Origin: Flavobacteriales bacterium | GTDB lineage: Bacteria > Bacteroidota > Bacteroidia > Flavobacteriales_D > Sanyastnellaceae | Assembly: GCA_018402085.1 (NCBI GenBank) | Contig: JAGYJM010000002.1 | Coordinates: forward strand, 930,001 to 994,000 | Direction of reading: 5' to 3' | DNA: 64,000 nt | Shown here: positions 54,501 through 61,870 of the stretch, one piece after another | Numbering within the stretch: the stretch's first letter is position 1 | Layout: each line of letters opens with the position of its first letter | Made by a program: the position numbers and the translations under genes | The notes under the pieces: generated by a model | Told to the model about the DNA's origin: nothing | The model's input: the letters and a program-made list of their open reading frames with translations, nothing else | Databases searched by the model: none

Positions 54501-55577
54501 AACCTCCAGCTTTGCGCTGATACCTTTCAGTTTGATGTGATCGTATCACCGACACCCGTAAGTGACTTTACGCTGTCAGATACCGAGAGCTGCACCTTCC
54601 CGATCGAGGTGTCAACGACCAATAACTCACTGTTTGCAGATGGCTATGACTGGGCATTCACACCTTTCGGAGATTCACAGCTTGCCGAGCCGGCCATCAC
54701 CATTGACCAGGTCGGAAGCTGGGATATAACCTTGGTTGCAAGCAATGCTTACGGATGTGAAAATGCAAGTACGCAAACGTTCAATGTTCACCCACTGCCT
54801 GAAATCAGTTTTACACCAACACCTGACTGGGGATGCATTGACTTGCCGGTGCAGTTTGGCAATGCGACCACCGGTTCAGCGTTCTACGAATGGGACTTTG
54901 GAGATGGTTTCAGCAGCAACGAAGTCAATCCGATTCACACGTATACGGAAGCGGGTTATTACGACGTAACCTTGATTGCCACAACAGATCAGGGGTGCAC
55001 TGACACCCTCACCATTGATGCTGCGGTATCGGCATATCCCGTGCCGACGGCTGATTTCAGCTTCACTCCTGAGACCACAGATATTTACTCACCAGAAGTA
55101 GCCTTTACTGATCAGTCTGTAGACGCGAACTCCTGGTTTTGGTCATTCGGTGACGGATATACATCGAATGAGCAAGACCCTGTGCACGGCTATGAAGCGC
55201 CCGGAATTTACCTGATCGATCTGACCGTGGTGAACCTTTACGGATGCGAATCACGCGATGAAGCGGTTGTCACGATTGCCGATCAGTTTGACATTTATGT
55301 GCCAAACGCCTTTACACCTGACAACGATAATATAAATGATGTTTTTCGTCCGGAAATCGGCGGTAAAGACATGGTTGATTACTACCAGTTGCAGATTTAT
55401 GATCGTTGGGGAGTTGTCGTTTTCGAGACCAACGACATAGAGGCTTTCTGGACCGGCAATAACAGGGGAGGAGGGCATTATGCGCAGAATGACGTCTACG
55501 TGTGGCAAGTAAAATTCAGGTTGAAGGGTGCAGAGCGAAGCGAGGTGATGCGCGGACATGTGACATTGATCCGTTGA
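48519..55577 (+). CDS. Giant (2352-residue) T9SS-exported PKD/Ig-repeat protein
   Basis: Surface or secreted adhesin-like protein. Signal peptide (RIIFSLISLSYCAILTAQ, cleavage about residue 27). The N-terminal third has SprB/PKD-like modules (YDWNFGNPQSGAA, VDWGDGSPAFSG); the middle third has a series of about 100-residue Ig-like repeats starting with VNAGPDVVFC- or VADAGPDIAFC-type sequences and containing G-WSGP-DASGVFTP-G; the last third has about ten PKD domains (YEWDFGDGIFST, YQWDFGDGETG, YEWDFGDGFSS). The CHU_C end reads VPNAFTPDNDNINDVF, IYDRWGVVVF. It starts at TTG with a good SD. Three hairpin repeats lie in the Ig-like units. The stop abuts the convergent mutS2 stop with no gap. Confidence 0.85.
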   Translation: MNLIKLLKYRIIFSLISLSYCAILTAQCEVDAGGNVSVCAGSTVSLGGNPTIVAAGNGASVTWDNGLGNGLNPTVSPNSTTTYVVTLTDNDGCQTTDEVTVSVFNPPVADFSFNPSGACAGLPVDFTNLSSGTGLEYDWNFGNPQSGAANTSTETNPSHEFVAPGNGNQSFDVTLTVTDANGCTDSESVSVPVIQSPDPTIEDDDIFSPFVMCGTSGQTAFDLTIENASSTTGSNTNYTVDWGDGSPAFSGNDFTSLDHTYNSAGFFDLTVTVDGDNGCSSSATYEVFSGSNPSIGLANPGSTINLCAPNELTFPLTNYENNSPGTEYVVNFSDGSPPQTFVHPPPPSISHVFDISSCGFTTTGGIQNSFQVQISASNPCGLSSATIEPIQTSSAPTAAMDVFPGTEGCAGVPFTFSNVSTNANFNNNGDCISLMEAEWSIAPAAGWTVTGGALDDPDSFSAVFDPGTYTITMVGSNPCGDDTVEVEICVTEPPVADFTADPVEGCAPLIVPTQNFSSSLQNCDQETYLWEVIPNQGWGFVSGNASSIAPEFQFTQAGTYTIQLSVTNVCGTDIVTQQITVIEPPQVDLDPIADACQGTVINPSAFVDNGGGVINDYSWTFPGGSPGSANGPDPGTVTYDQTGNFNVTLEVTNECGTATATESFLVDPTPQVNLNAAEDVICAGASTVLTASGATSYDWDPAPGLQNINGNTATAAPGAQTTYTVTGFSPAGCSNTAQVTVDVTPQPIVSPDGPFETCADECVELSVTVSGGQPPYTTYSWTPAGDLDDPTSSTPTACPGQQDQDYQVTVTDANGCSGSAIVPVTVNPLPVVNAGPDVVFCDQPQGEQLNPVTPGGTWSGPNVDASGVFTPNGTGVFDLTYTFTDANGCTNIDNVEVEVIAPIVADAGPDIAFCQSLQGEPLVAATPGGSWSGTDVTPDGIFTPNTPGIYTLTYTLGGGSCLSEDQIEVEVYDLPVPDAGNDISICEGDEVVLGASTSGGAAPYAVEAWSNDPQIADVNDPQPMVQPAGTTTFTWNVTDANGCEASDEVTVDVLGAPVVEAGDDIALCNQPIPEQLVGFSPIAGAGEDGTWSGPNIDASGVFTPNTTGDFTVFYTFTNVAGCANTDSLVVTVTDPSDADTGPDLSACLNDDAIQLAAGGTWTGDNVTPSGVFTPSEAGTFDLEFSIGTGTCLTTDDLSITVFELPDVNAGDEAFICEASSIQLNATAGTPNGVIESYAWSGVAIDDLTLADPTVTPPSTEVYTVLVTDSEGCTAEDAVTVNVNGLPVVEAGEDLVLCDQPIAEVLEGFSPLPDMNSTGEWTGTGISDPAGEFISPGTGNYTLYYTFTDIAGCTNLDSIMVEVIDPVIADAGPDQEYCLNAGEVQLAGYSPVNNVTWSGDGITDPEGGLFSPTDAGTGTFTLTIEFGSGTCFTSDEVDVTVLPLPFITTTADPVFCGNDAAADLGVFTPAGGIWEGPGIVDQDQGIFDPALGEGSYDVLYWYTDPMTGCADTSEVTVSVSPVPVADFTLAPEGCTNAPVDITNNSTGADSFEWDWGDGNTDVGETPVFTYPDEGVFTVELVAENSFGCRDSITQSNEIIDPPAAALTLTPAEGCAPLEVGFTNESIGQYLSFEWDLAISSSDQETPAAEIYQQGDSIVEYEISLTATNYCGSDIAIDTIVVFPQPVAGFGTDYDQFCSPWDTQINNTSVGLPDTYEWDFGDGIFSTEEEPGSNVYTTDDEPTDYTITLVAENECGVDTFAYTITVLPNTVTSFFNTNVTEGCEPLTVEFTDFSEGGTIIAYDFGDDNVSNEDSPTHTFTEAGTYTIFQFVNNGCSFDTAQAQITVFETPELDFTTDLPNVCQNQPVQFINLSENVNNVEWDFGDGTTTDLTNPMHNFGSGGTFDVTISATSETNECEATLTQPFTVFAAPEAEFSIEEQVGCSPFVVDFSNETTGGNFYQWDFGDGETGNGQNENHTFFNDTAEPVLYTVTMVAENLQLCADTFQFDVIVSPTPVSDFTLSDTESCTFPIEVSTTNNSLFADGYDWAFTPFGDSQLAEPAITIDQVGSWDITLVASNAYGCENASTQTFNVHPLPEISFTPTPDWGCIDLPVQFGNATTGSAFYEWDFGDGFSSNEVNPIHTYTEAGYYDVTLIATTDQGCTDTLTIDAAVSAYPVPTADFSFTPETTDIYSPEVAFTDQSVDANSWFWSFGDGYTSNEQDPVHGYEAPGIYLIDLTVVNLYGCESRDEAVVTIADQFDIYVPNAFTPDNDNINDVFRPEIGGKDMVDYYQLQIYDRWGVVVFETNDIEAFWTGNNRGGGHYAQNDVYVWQVKFRLKGAERSEVMRGHVTLIR
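51111..51131 (+). repeat. CATC/GATG-hairpin repeat in the giant protein
   Basis: GCATC then CGGCGT-TTTC-ACGCCG, encoding ASGVFTP. Confidence 0.7.
51810..51830 (+). repeat. CATC/GATG-hairpin repeat in the giant protein
   Basis: GCATC then CGGCGT-TTTT-ACGCCG, encoding ASGVFTP. Protein-level duplication of the Ig unit may explain its similarity to the copy at 51111. Confidence 0.7.
52020..52040 (+). repeat. CATC/GATG-hairpin repeat in the giant protein
   Basis: CCATC then CGGCGT-TTTT-ACGCCG, encoding PSGVFTP. Confidence 0.65.
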
Positions 55578-57707
55578 TCAGTGCACAAAGGCGAGCTGGC
55601 TGAGCTCTACAATGGTTTTGAAGTTCCCGAAAGCGACGGTGACCTTTGAGCCATCCATTTCAATTACTTGTCCTCGCTGTTTCCCCTTAATCAGTCTAAC
55701 GGTGCTGCCAACCTCAATTTTCTTTTGGTTGGGCTTGATTTTTCCGGGGTTTTTCTTCGCTTCCGCCCTTCTCTTGAGTTCTTCTTCTCTCAGTTGTTCA
55801 TCGATACGCGTGCGTTCTACCGCGAGGTATTTGCGGATATCTTCCAGTAGTTCTTGATTGGCATTTTTATCAGGGCCTTTTCCCCGGATTTTACCTGTGG
55901 AGTATTTCTCGATGAACTGAGCGAGCTTTCGCCCTTTATTGAGCAGGTCGTTGTTTTTGTCGATGATCTCTTGTTGCGACTTCAGTCGCTCTTCGTACTT
56001 CACGAGCTTATCTTTGAACTTCTGTTCTGCTGATAGTGCACCTTTTTCCGCAGCCCTTGTGTCACGAAGCAAGCGGTCATATTCTGACTTTTCTTTTTGC
56101 AAGTCGGCGATGAGCTTGTCCATCTTTACCTTGCGGTCATCAAGACGTGATTTAGCGTCGTCGATCAAGGCTTTATCGATCCCATTGATTTCAGCCACTT
56201 CAAAGGTGAATGAGCTGCCTGGTTGACCTACATCAAGTTTGTACAGCGGTTTCAGCGTTTCTTTATCGAAGAGCATTGAACCGTTTATGGCGTTGCGAAG
56301 TTCAGCAGCCTTGAGCTTGATATTGGCGTAATGGGTGGTGATTACACCGAAACTTTTGCGATTGTAGAGTTCTTCAAAGAATACTTCAGCGAGCGCACCG
56401 CCGAGTTCAGGGTCTGAACCGGTGCCAAATTCATCAAGTAGCAGCAGCGTTCTTCGGTTGGCGACATTCAGGAAATGTTTCATCCTTTTCAGGCGGTAGC
56501 TGTAAGTACTTAGTTGGTTTTCAATACTTTGATTGTCACCGATATCAGTCAATACAGAGTGAAAGAAGCCCACTTTACTATTGGGATCCGCCGGAATGAG
56601 AAGTCCGCTCTGCAGCATCACCTGCAAGAGTCCCACCATCTTCAGGGTGATCGATTTACCACCTGCATTCGGTCCGCTGATCACCAGCATCCGGCTGAAT
56701 TTATCCAGACGCACAGACTGCGGATGTGTTGAAAGTCCTTCGCGCTTATTGGTCAGAAGCAGAATCGGGTGGTAAGCCCTGATAAGCTCTATTTCTTGTT
56801 CCGGGCAAAAGCCCGGGATGTGAGCGTCCATGTCAAGAGCGAGCTTGGTGCGGGCATTGATGTAGTCAAGTTCAATCAGGAGGCCGTTGTATGCTTCGAT
56901 AAGCGGCAGCGATGATCGGATATCGGCTGTTAACTGATGCAGGATACGCCTGATTTCCCGTCGTTCATCATCCCGAAGCATTTCAAACTCATGGTTCAGC
57001 GGCACATTCTGCTGTGGCTCGATGTATGTAATGCTGCCGGTATTGGATGCACCCATCGCCGTTCCTCCCACTTTGCGCTTATGGGTGCTCATCACCGCCA
57101 AAACACGGCGGTCGCTGATGAAGCCTTCGCGTGTATCAGCCAGCCATCCTTTCTCATTGAGACCTTTCAGTACTTTGTTAAAATTGGCATTGATCTTTCG
57201 GCGAATGGAGGCCATTTGCTGCCGGATACGCTGGAGACCTTCAGAGGCATCGTCTCTGATTTGACCTCTGTTGTCAAAAACGGCATCCACCAGATGGATC
57301 ATTTCGTCGGTATAATGCACTCCGTTAAAGAGCGACCACAAACGTGGAAACTCGTCTTCCTGTGTATCGAAGAATTCAATCATGCGATTGACGAGGTCAG
57401 ATGCGTCGCGAATGCGCAAAAAAGCTTCTTCAGGTAACACGGCATCGCGTATATTCAGCGTACGTATGTCGTGATGCATTTCCTGGAAATCAAGTGCAGG
57501 AAATACATGTCCTTCGGTGCGCAATACCTGAAACTCCCGTGTTTCTTCAAGTGCTTGCACAATATCGCTTTTTCGGCGCATTGGCATCAGCTCAGCTGCT
57601 CGCATCCGCGCGGTATCACTCACGCAGTGGTCATGCAGCATGATCCGGATCAGGTCAAATTCAAGATCTTTCACCACTTGCTCATCAAAATGGAACATGT
57701 ACTGCAT
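55578..57707 (-). CDS. mutS2: MutS2-family endonuclease-like ATPase lacking an Smr domain
   Basis: DNA or ribosome-associated ATPase of the MutS2 family, 709 residues, which in other bacteria acts on recombination intermediates or rescues collided ribosomes. Visible are the MutS core with Walker A GPNAGGKSITLK (about residue 340), the DEFGTGSDPELG Walker B and GVITTHYANIK. A long coiled-coil (about 520-650) follows and then a KOW-like segment (VRLIKGKQRGQVIEMDG). Classical MutS2 proteins end in an Smr domain near 780 residues; here it is absent, while a separate Smr protein is encoded at 19837. It forms an operon with miaA upstream (17-base gap). A hairpin repeat encodes HIPGFCPE. Confidence 0.88.
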   Translation of the reverse strand: MQYMFHFDEQVVKDLEFDLIRIMLHDHCVSDTARMRAAELMPMRRKSDIVQALEETREFQVLRTEGHVFPALDFQEMHHDIRTLNIRDAVLPEEAFLRIRDASDLVNRMIEFFDTQEDEFPRLWSLFNGVHYTDEMIHLVDAVFDNRGQIRDDASEGLQRIRQQMASIRRKINANFNKVLKGLNEKGWLADTREGFISDRRVLAVMSTHKRKVGGTAMGASNTGSITYIEPQQNVPLNHEFEMLRDDERREIRRILHQLTADIRSSLPLIEAYNGLLIELDYINARTKLALDMDAHIPGFCPEQEIELIRAYHPILLLTNKREGLSTHPQSVRLDKFSRMLVISGPNAGGKSITLKMVGLLQVMLQSGLLIPADPNSKVGFFHSVLTDIGDNQSIENQLSTYSYRLKRMKHFLNVANRRTLLLLDEFGTGSDPELGGALAEVFFEELYNRKSFGVITTHYANIKLKAAELRNAINGSMLFDKETLKPLYKLDVGQPGSSFTFEVAEINGIDKALIDDAKSRLDDRKVKMDKLIADLQKEKSEYDRLLRDTRAAEKGALSAEQKFKDKLVKYEERLKSQQEIIDKNNDLLNKGRKLAQFIEKYSTGKIRGKGPDKNANQELLEDIRKYLAVERTRIDEQLREEELKRRAEAKKNPGKIKPNQKKIEVGSTVRLIKGKQRGQVIEMDGSKVTVAFGNFKTIVELSQLAFVH
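56801..56820 (+). repeat. CATC/GATG-hairpin repeat in mutS2
   Basis: CCGGGCAAAAGCCCGGGATG, with a perfect 6-bp stem and an AAAA loop. Confidence 0.75.
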
Positions 57708-57724
57708 AGCCCGTAAATTACAGG

Positions 57725-58633
57725 TTAGGAACGAATTTGTTCCTGCACGTAACGAATCAGTTGGTCTGTATCGCTGTAGTCAAACCACTTAATAGAGGTG
57801 TTCTTTTTGAACCAGGTAAGTTGGCGCTTTGCGAAATTGCGGGTGTGTTGCTTGATTTTTTCAATAGCCGTTTCGCGATCCATTTCACCATCGAAATAGG
57901 CGAAAAGCTCTTTGTATCCGACCGTATTCAAGGCGTTGAGTGAACGGTGGGGGTATACACGACGAGCCTCCGCTTCGAGCCCTTCTGCCATCATCCGGTC
58001 AACACGATGGTTAATTCTTTCGTAGAGTGCTTCGCGCTCTGCCCGGAGACCTACGAAAAGAGTGTTGAACGGTCGCTCACTTGAAGCATCCTGCCGTAAG
58101 GCAGAAAAAGGCTTACCGGCGACTATGCAGACTTCCAATGCCCTCACAAGCCGTTGCGGATTGCAGACATCCATCGTGCGAAACTGTTCGGGGTCTCGGG
58201 TTTTGAGTTCTTTCTGTAAAGGCCCAATGCCATCTTGCTCGAACCGTTGCATAAGTTTTTCCCTAACACCCTTATCCGAGGGTAAATCGTCAAAACCACG
58301 TGTCACCGCTTTGATGAAAAGACCTGAGCCGCCTACCATGACGGCTGTGCGATGTTGTTTGAAAAAGTCTTCGAGAAAAGAGAGCACATCTCGCTCAAAA
58401 TCCCCTGCGCTGTAATCGTCAAAAATGCTGAGCGAGTTAACAAAGTGATGATTGACTTCAGACTGCTCCTCTGCAGTGGGCTTCGCCGTACCGATGGCGA
58501 TCTCGCGGTAGAACTGTCTGCTGTCGCTAGAGATGATTTCGGTTTCGAGTGCTTGCGCCAGTCTTATGGCTGCTTCGGTTTTTCCGATAGATGTAGGACC
58601 TGCGAGTACGACGAGCGTCGGACGCTTGCTCAT
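57725..58633 (-). CDS. miaA: tRNA dimethylallyltransferase MiaA
   Basis: Adds a dimethylallyl group to A37 of tRNAs reading UNN codons. 302 residues, standard length. P-loop LAGPTSIGKTEAA (about 10-22), IISSDSRQFYREIAIGTAKPT, HHFVNSLSIFDDYSAGDFERD, MVGGSGLFIKAVTRGFDDLP, and RQLTWFKKN with W-FDY at the end. It sits 6 bases downstream of a pRiA4b ORF-3-like gene and just upstream of mutS2, so all three are probably co-transcribed. A hairpin repeat is in frame (SALRQDAS). Confidence 0.94.
   Translation of the reverse strand: MSKRPTLVVLAGPTSIGKTEAAIRLAQALETEIISSDSRQFYREIAIGTAKPTAEEQSEVNHHFVNSLSIFDDYSAGDFERDVLSFLEDFFKQHRTAVMVGGSGLFIKAVTRGFDDLPSDKGVREKLMQRFEQDGIGPLQKELKTRDPEQFRTMDVCNPQRLVRALEVCIVAGKPFSALRQDASSERPFNTLFVGLRAEREALYERINHRVDRMMAEGLEAEARRVYPHRSLNALNTVGYKELFAYFDGEMDRETAIEKIKQHTRNFAKRQLTWFKKNTSIKWFDYSDTDQLIRYVQEQIRS
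58086..58104 (-). repeat. CATC/GATG-hairpin repeat in miaA
   Basis: GCATC then CTGCC-GTAA-GGCAG, a perfect 5-bp stem with a 4-base loop. Confidence 0.65.
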
Positions 58634-58639
58634 GGCGAC

Positions 58640-59221
58640 TCAGTATCGATCATCGTCGAGGTCGTCGAGGCTGGTGAACATATCATCGTCGTCTTCGTCA
58701 TCTTCATCGTTGAGGTAAGCATCTAGTTCGGGATCGCCGGTTGAGATCTTCTCTTTGCCTCCGCCTTCATCGGGTTCGCCAATATCTCCGAAGAGGTCAA
58801 CTTCTTTGCTCTCTTGAGCGGGAGCATCACCAAATACAAGTGCCACACGGGGATAAATTGTGCTTGCAGCGGCCTTTTTTACTTCCACCAATTCGATGTA
58901 GAAGCACCACATTCGGAGGAAGTCATAAACGTAAATGACCTTTTCTTCAGGACTTTGGATCATTTGTTCCAGGGCGATTCCAGACATGGTTTTGATGCCG
59001 CCGGGAACAGCGCCTTCTCCCATTTCCATCAGGGTAATTTCTTCACCTCGTTCCCACTGGTCGTCGCTCATGTAAAAAGATGCCATTTCACCTTCTTCAA
59101 AGTCAAAGGCGCTGAGCACGGCATTGTGCAGTGACTTAAAGGTGTCACCGGTTTCAATTTCGATGTCTCGGAAAACATCTTCTTCCGTATCGATGATGAC
59201 TCGAAACTTGAAAATCTTCAT
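58640..59221 (-). CDS. Plasmid pRiA4b ORF-3-like family protein
   Basis: A 193-residue protein with the family's core (KFRVIIDTEEDVFRDIEIETGDTFKSLHNAVLSAFDF, FYMSDDQWERGEEITLM, VYDFLRMWCFYIELVEV) and a very acidic C-terminal tail (DAYLNDEDDEDDDDMF). Despite its naming link to IS1096/plasmid elements, no transposase motif is present; in Bacteroidota such genes often sit beside miaA. Function is unknown. First gene of the operon with miaA and mutS2. Confidence 0.82.
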   Translation of the reverse strand: MKIFKFRVIIDTEEDVFRDIEIETGDTFKSLHNAVLSAFDFEEGEMASFYMSDDQWERGEEITLMEMGEGAVPGGIKTMSGIALEQMIQSPEEKVIYVYDFLRMWCFYIELVEVKKAAASTIYPRVALVFGDAPAQESKEVDLFGDIGEPDEGGGKEKISTGDPELDAYLNDEDDEDDDDMFTSLDDLDDDRY

Positions 59222-59258
59222 AGAGGAGGGGCTTCAGATTCCCTTTCGGGTATTTGTG

Positions 59259-59266
59259 CAAAAGTA
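59259..59266 (-). promoter_or_regulatory. Putative -7 box of the miaA operon (TACTTTTG on minus)
   Basis: An exact minus-strand TAnnTTTG match 37 bases before the pRiA4b ORF-3-like ATG. There is no well-spaced -33 TTG. Confidence 0.45.
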
Positions 59267-59304
59267 CCAAATGGATCATGGAGCTAAAAGCCCTCGAGCT
59301 CAAA

Positions 59305-59901
59305 TCATTTCAAGCGATAAGAAAGAGCTAACTCGAGACGGTAAAGTGTTGAGGCACTGTCGAATGTTCCTGCTCTTTCCCGGGCTTCTGAAGGGCGCGC
59401 CGGTTGCTGCCAGTGGTCAGTTGCCGCCCCATAGCCCGCCAGAATCTCCAGCATGAGCGGCGTTTCACCGCACCCCACAGTGTATCCGAATGCTATGCCT
59501 CCACCGAATGAGTGCCCTCTCCGATAATGACCCGCTGATGGGACACCGTCCATCGTGTACTCGCGCATCCTTCTCAGGTGCCCGAATGCTGACGTGAAAA
59601 GTCCTCGCTGAGGCGAAAGTTGTGATGAAAAGTAATACCGCACTTCCGGAAGCAGTGCGAATCCGCTGATGCTGTACGATTCCCAACTGGCGTTTATGAG
59701 GTCGGTATCATGATGGGCGTACATGCCGCCTTCAAGGTGGAGCCCGTAGGTGAAGCGTGAATCCTCTTCACCATAACTGTAGCCAACGCCAAAAAGCGGT
59801 TGGCCAGTGAGAAAAAAACTGTTTTGCACACGAACTTGGTGCTGCCCTGCAGCGTAAGCGGCAAATCCGCATACGAGCAGTAGCGTGGTAAAGAGTCGCA
59901 T
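59305..59901 (-). CDS. Exported beta-rich (outer-membrane barrel-like) protein
   Basis: A 198-residue protein with a signal peptide (LFTTLLLVCGFAAYAAGQ). The mature part alternates glycine- and aromatic-rich strands (FLTGQPLFGVGYSYGEE, FTYGLHLEGGMYAHH, LLPEVRYYFSSQL, HSFGGGIAFGYTVG, MLEILAGYGAATDHW) and ends in YRLELALSYRLK, typical of small outer-membrane barrels. The family is not recognised. A TATCTTTA box upstream may be its -7 element. Confidence 0.78.
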   Translation of the reverse strand: MRLFTTLLLVCGFAAYAAGQHQVRVQNSFFLTGQPLFGVGYSYGEEDSRFTYGLHLEGGMYAHHDTDLINASWESYSISGFALLPEVRYYFSSQLSPQRGLFTSAFGHLRRMREYTMDGVPSAGHYRRGHSFGGGIAFGYTVGCGETPLMLEILAGYGAATDHWQQPARPSEARERAGTFDSASTLYRLELALSYRLK

Positions 59902-59963
59902 CAGAGCATCAGGTTAGGACTCTAAAGATAAGGAATTCAGGTCAGAGCCTCATAAATTAGTGC

Positions 59964-60305
59964 TCAAAGATGGGCATCTATAGCTGAAGCCTGCACCTGG
60001 TTATGACTCGCATCAAAGACCGCCATCCCATTTCTGATTACAATCATTTGCGGACTCTGATGCTCAACGGCAAGTTCTTGTGCAATTCTGTTGGAAAGCT
60101 GCCTATGTGCAATCAGGTCAAGAAAGTAAGGACGAATCCGCTCCGTATCAAAGCTCCAGTCTCGCTCGAACATGCGCAGAGCCATGGAGCTTACCGGACA
60201 GCGGGTGCTGTGCTTGAAGATGACCACCGCTTGCTGGTGGGACAAGGCAATTGCAGCGTCAATGTCTTCGTCTCTGCGAAGGATGTCCCAGGTAAATTTC
60301 GCCAT
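59964..60305 (-). CDS. ytxJ: YtxJ-like bacillithiol-system protein
   Basis: Small cytoplasmic thioredoxin-fold protein of 113 residues. The line VVIFKHSTRCPVSSMALRMFE matches YtxJ, in which a single Cys (here Cys36) in a CPxS motif replaces the thioredoxin pair, consistent with mixed disulfides with bacillithiol. The rest (PYFLDLIAHRQLSNRIAQELAVEHQSPQMIVIRNG) fits the fold's Pro loop. It implies bacillithiol use in this organism. The frame is open upstream, but the chosen ATG begins the conserved domain. Confidence 0.85.
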   Translation of the reverse strand: MAKFTWDILRRDEDIDAAIALSHQQAVVIFKHSTRCPVSSMALRMFERDWSFDTERIRPYFLDLIAHRQLSNRIAQELAVEHQSPQMIVIRNGMAVFDASHNQVQASAIDAHL

Positions 60306-60323
60306 AAGAAGGGTTGGAATTCG

Positions 60324-60331
60324 TAGCTTTG
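60324..60331 (+). promoter_or_regulatory. Putative -7 box (TAGCTTTG)
   Basis: An exact TAnnTTTG match 20 bases before the ATG at 60352. No -33 TTG at good spacing. Confidence 0.35.
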
Positions 60332-60351
60332 GAGGCCAAATTAGTGAAAGA

Positions 60352-60882
60352 ATGGATACAAGAATCATCAAGGGTATCATCACCCTCGGATCACTCGCTT
60401 TTACCGTATATCTGTACGTTACGGAGTACTGGGGTAGTGCCATAGGGATGACACTCGTAACCATCGTGCTGGGGCTCACCATGTTGCGGAGCATCCGGAT
60501 GATTTTTGTTTTCTTCAACCTGCAGCAGCAGAAGGTTGATAAGGCTAAGAAATGGCTCGGTCGAATCAATCCGAACCACCTTTGGAAGCGCCAACAGGGC
60601 TACTACTATTTTTTGCTTGGCAGCACAACCATGGAAACGAACTTAACGGAGGCTGAACGTCATTTGCGTAAGGCATTGAGCATCGGTTTGCGAAAAGATC
60701 ACGACAAAGCTGCCGTGAAGCTCAACCTTGCCGCGGTGGCATCAGCGAAGCGCCGCACGAAAGAGGCGCGCATGCTGCTGGCCGAGGCTAAGAAACTTGA
60801 TAAAAAGGGAATGCTCAGGAATGATATCAAGATGATCGAAAAAGCCATCAAGAACCCCAGAGTAGTTCACCAACGCCGCTAA
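60352..60882 (+). CDS. Membrane protein with two helices and a TPR-like domain
   Basis: A 176-residue protein. Two hydrophobic segments at the start (IIKGIITLGSLAFTVYLYV and AIGMTLVTIVLGLTMLRSIRMIFVFF) are followed by a basic, helical region with TPR-like spacing (YYYFLLGSTTMETNLTEAERHLRKALSIGL and AAVKLNLAAVASAKRRTKEARMLLAEAKKL). It resembles DUF2892-type membrane proteins joined to TPRs. It is probably an inner-membrane protein with a cytoplasmic TPR tail; partner unknown. Its stop overlaps that of the convergent neighbour by 3 bases. Confidence 0.75.
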   Translation: MDTRIIKGIITLGSLAFTVYLYVTEYWGSAIGMTLVTIVLGLTMLRSIRMIFVFFNLQQQKVDKAKKWLGRINPNHLWKRQQGYYYFLLGSTTMETNLTEAERHLRKALSIGLRKDHDKAAVKLNLAAVASAKRRTKEARMLLAEAKKLDKKGMLRNDIKMIEKAIKNPRVVHQRR

Positions 60883-61364
60883 GCGCGTTCGTTCTGTTGC
60901 ATTTTCTGAACTTTTGACAACAACATCAGGCTTTTGCGCTGTAAATCTTTGGTGATTCCACGGTAGTGCTCCTCGAGGGCAGATGAACCATCAGGGTATG
61001 AGTGGGCATCAATTTTCAATACCTGGTATTGTATTTCATCCGAGGCATCGCGCACGATTTGGTTCAATTGCTCACTAAGATGCGGATGGTTGACCATGCA
61101 GTGAAAACACTGCTCAACCACATCATTCATGATGACGTGAACGGCTCTTTTAAGTTCGTCTCGATGGGCGGGCATACAGTTCGCAGTTAAGGCTTCGTAA
61201 TTGAAGATAACAAAATTATTCTTGAAATCCTGACCTGTCAGTATGGTCGGTTCTTTCTTGGTTCTCGTCGATTTTTTAGGTGTGTTGAACGAAATTGCCT
61301 CCTGGGAGAATTCTAATAGACTTTTGCTCTGCGATCGGTTTTGACGATCCGGGAAAGGCACCAT
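60879..61364 (-). CDS. Protein of unknown function
   Basis: A 161-residue soluble protein with no signal or membrane segment. The first 60 residues are polar and basic (TPKKSTRTKKEP), the remainder mostly helical (AHRDELKRAVHVIMNDVVEQCFHCMVNHPHLSEQLNQIV, LEEHYRGITKDLQRKSLMLLSKVQKMQ). A Cys-His pair (QCFHCMVNH) is visible but no known metal motif. I do not recognise the family. Confidence 0.65.
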   Translation of the reverse strand: MVPFPDRQNRSQSKSLLEFSQEAISFNTPKKSTRTKKEPTILTGQDFKNNFVIFNYEALTANCMPAHRDELKRAVHVIMNDVVEQCFHCMVNHPHLSEQLNQIVRDASDEIQYQVLKIDAHSYPDGSSALEEHYRGITKDLQRKSLMLLSKVQKMQQNERA

Positions 61365-61407
61365 GAGTAAAGCAAGGTCGCACCTTCAATGCTGGCCAGC
61401 AGTGACA

Positions 61408-61830
61408 TTAAAAATCAAAATGCCACCTATTTAGCGAATGGTTCAGGTGGACAAGTAAAAAGTTGAACAGGTCACCCGGCTGCCCTCCGGGAGAGCCATC
61501 CAGCTGAGGCCAGTCATTGCTGCCGTAAGTGCGCGCCTCTTTGCCTCCGTTGTAGAGAATCTTCAACTCCCATTGGATGCCATCCAAGACCCCCGGGTTC
61601 ACGTATTCCGGTAACCAACGCTCCGGATAGAAATGCCTGACATGATTGCTTAAATCATCAGCATCAAAAGCCTGTGTAATGGTTGCTGACTCGCCCTCCT
61701 TATATGGCTCGTTGTGTTCTGACTTCATGGTCTTGACCAGCCCCGTTCTGAAATCAAAGCGGCCCCAGCAATGACTGCTGTGATAACCACCTATACTTAG
61801 CTCAAGAATCTCGTAGTGTATAGTTTCCAT
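61408..61830 (-). CDS. Small protein of unknown function
   Basis: A 140-residue soluble protein (starts ETIHYEILELSIGGYHSSHCWGRFDFRTGLVK) with a beta-rich pattern, LDGIQWELKILYNGGKEARTYGSNDWPQ in the middle and a short C-terminal helix. Similar small proteins of this appearance occur singly in many bacteria; function unknown. No neighbour suggests a role. Confidence 0.65.
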   Translation of the reverse strand: METIHYEILELSIGGYHSSHCWGRFDFRTGLVKTMKSEHNEPYKEGESATITQAFDADDLSNHVRHFYPERWLPEYVNPGVLDGIQWELKILYNGGKEARTYGSNDWPQLDGSPGGQPGDLFNFLLVHLNHSLNRWHFDF

Positions 61831-61870
61831 GCGCCAAAATTCCGGCGCACGTCCGTAATGTATTTACGGA

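Noticed and set aside
58640-59221. Transposon or plasmid remnant (pRiA4b ORF-3 name)
   Set aside because: No transposase motif, inverted repeats or target duplication; the gene lies in an ordinary operon with miaA.
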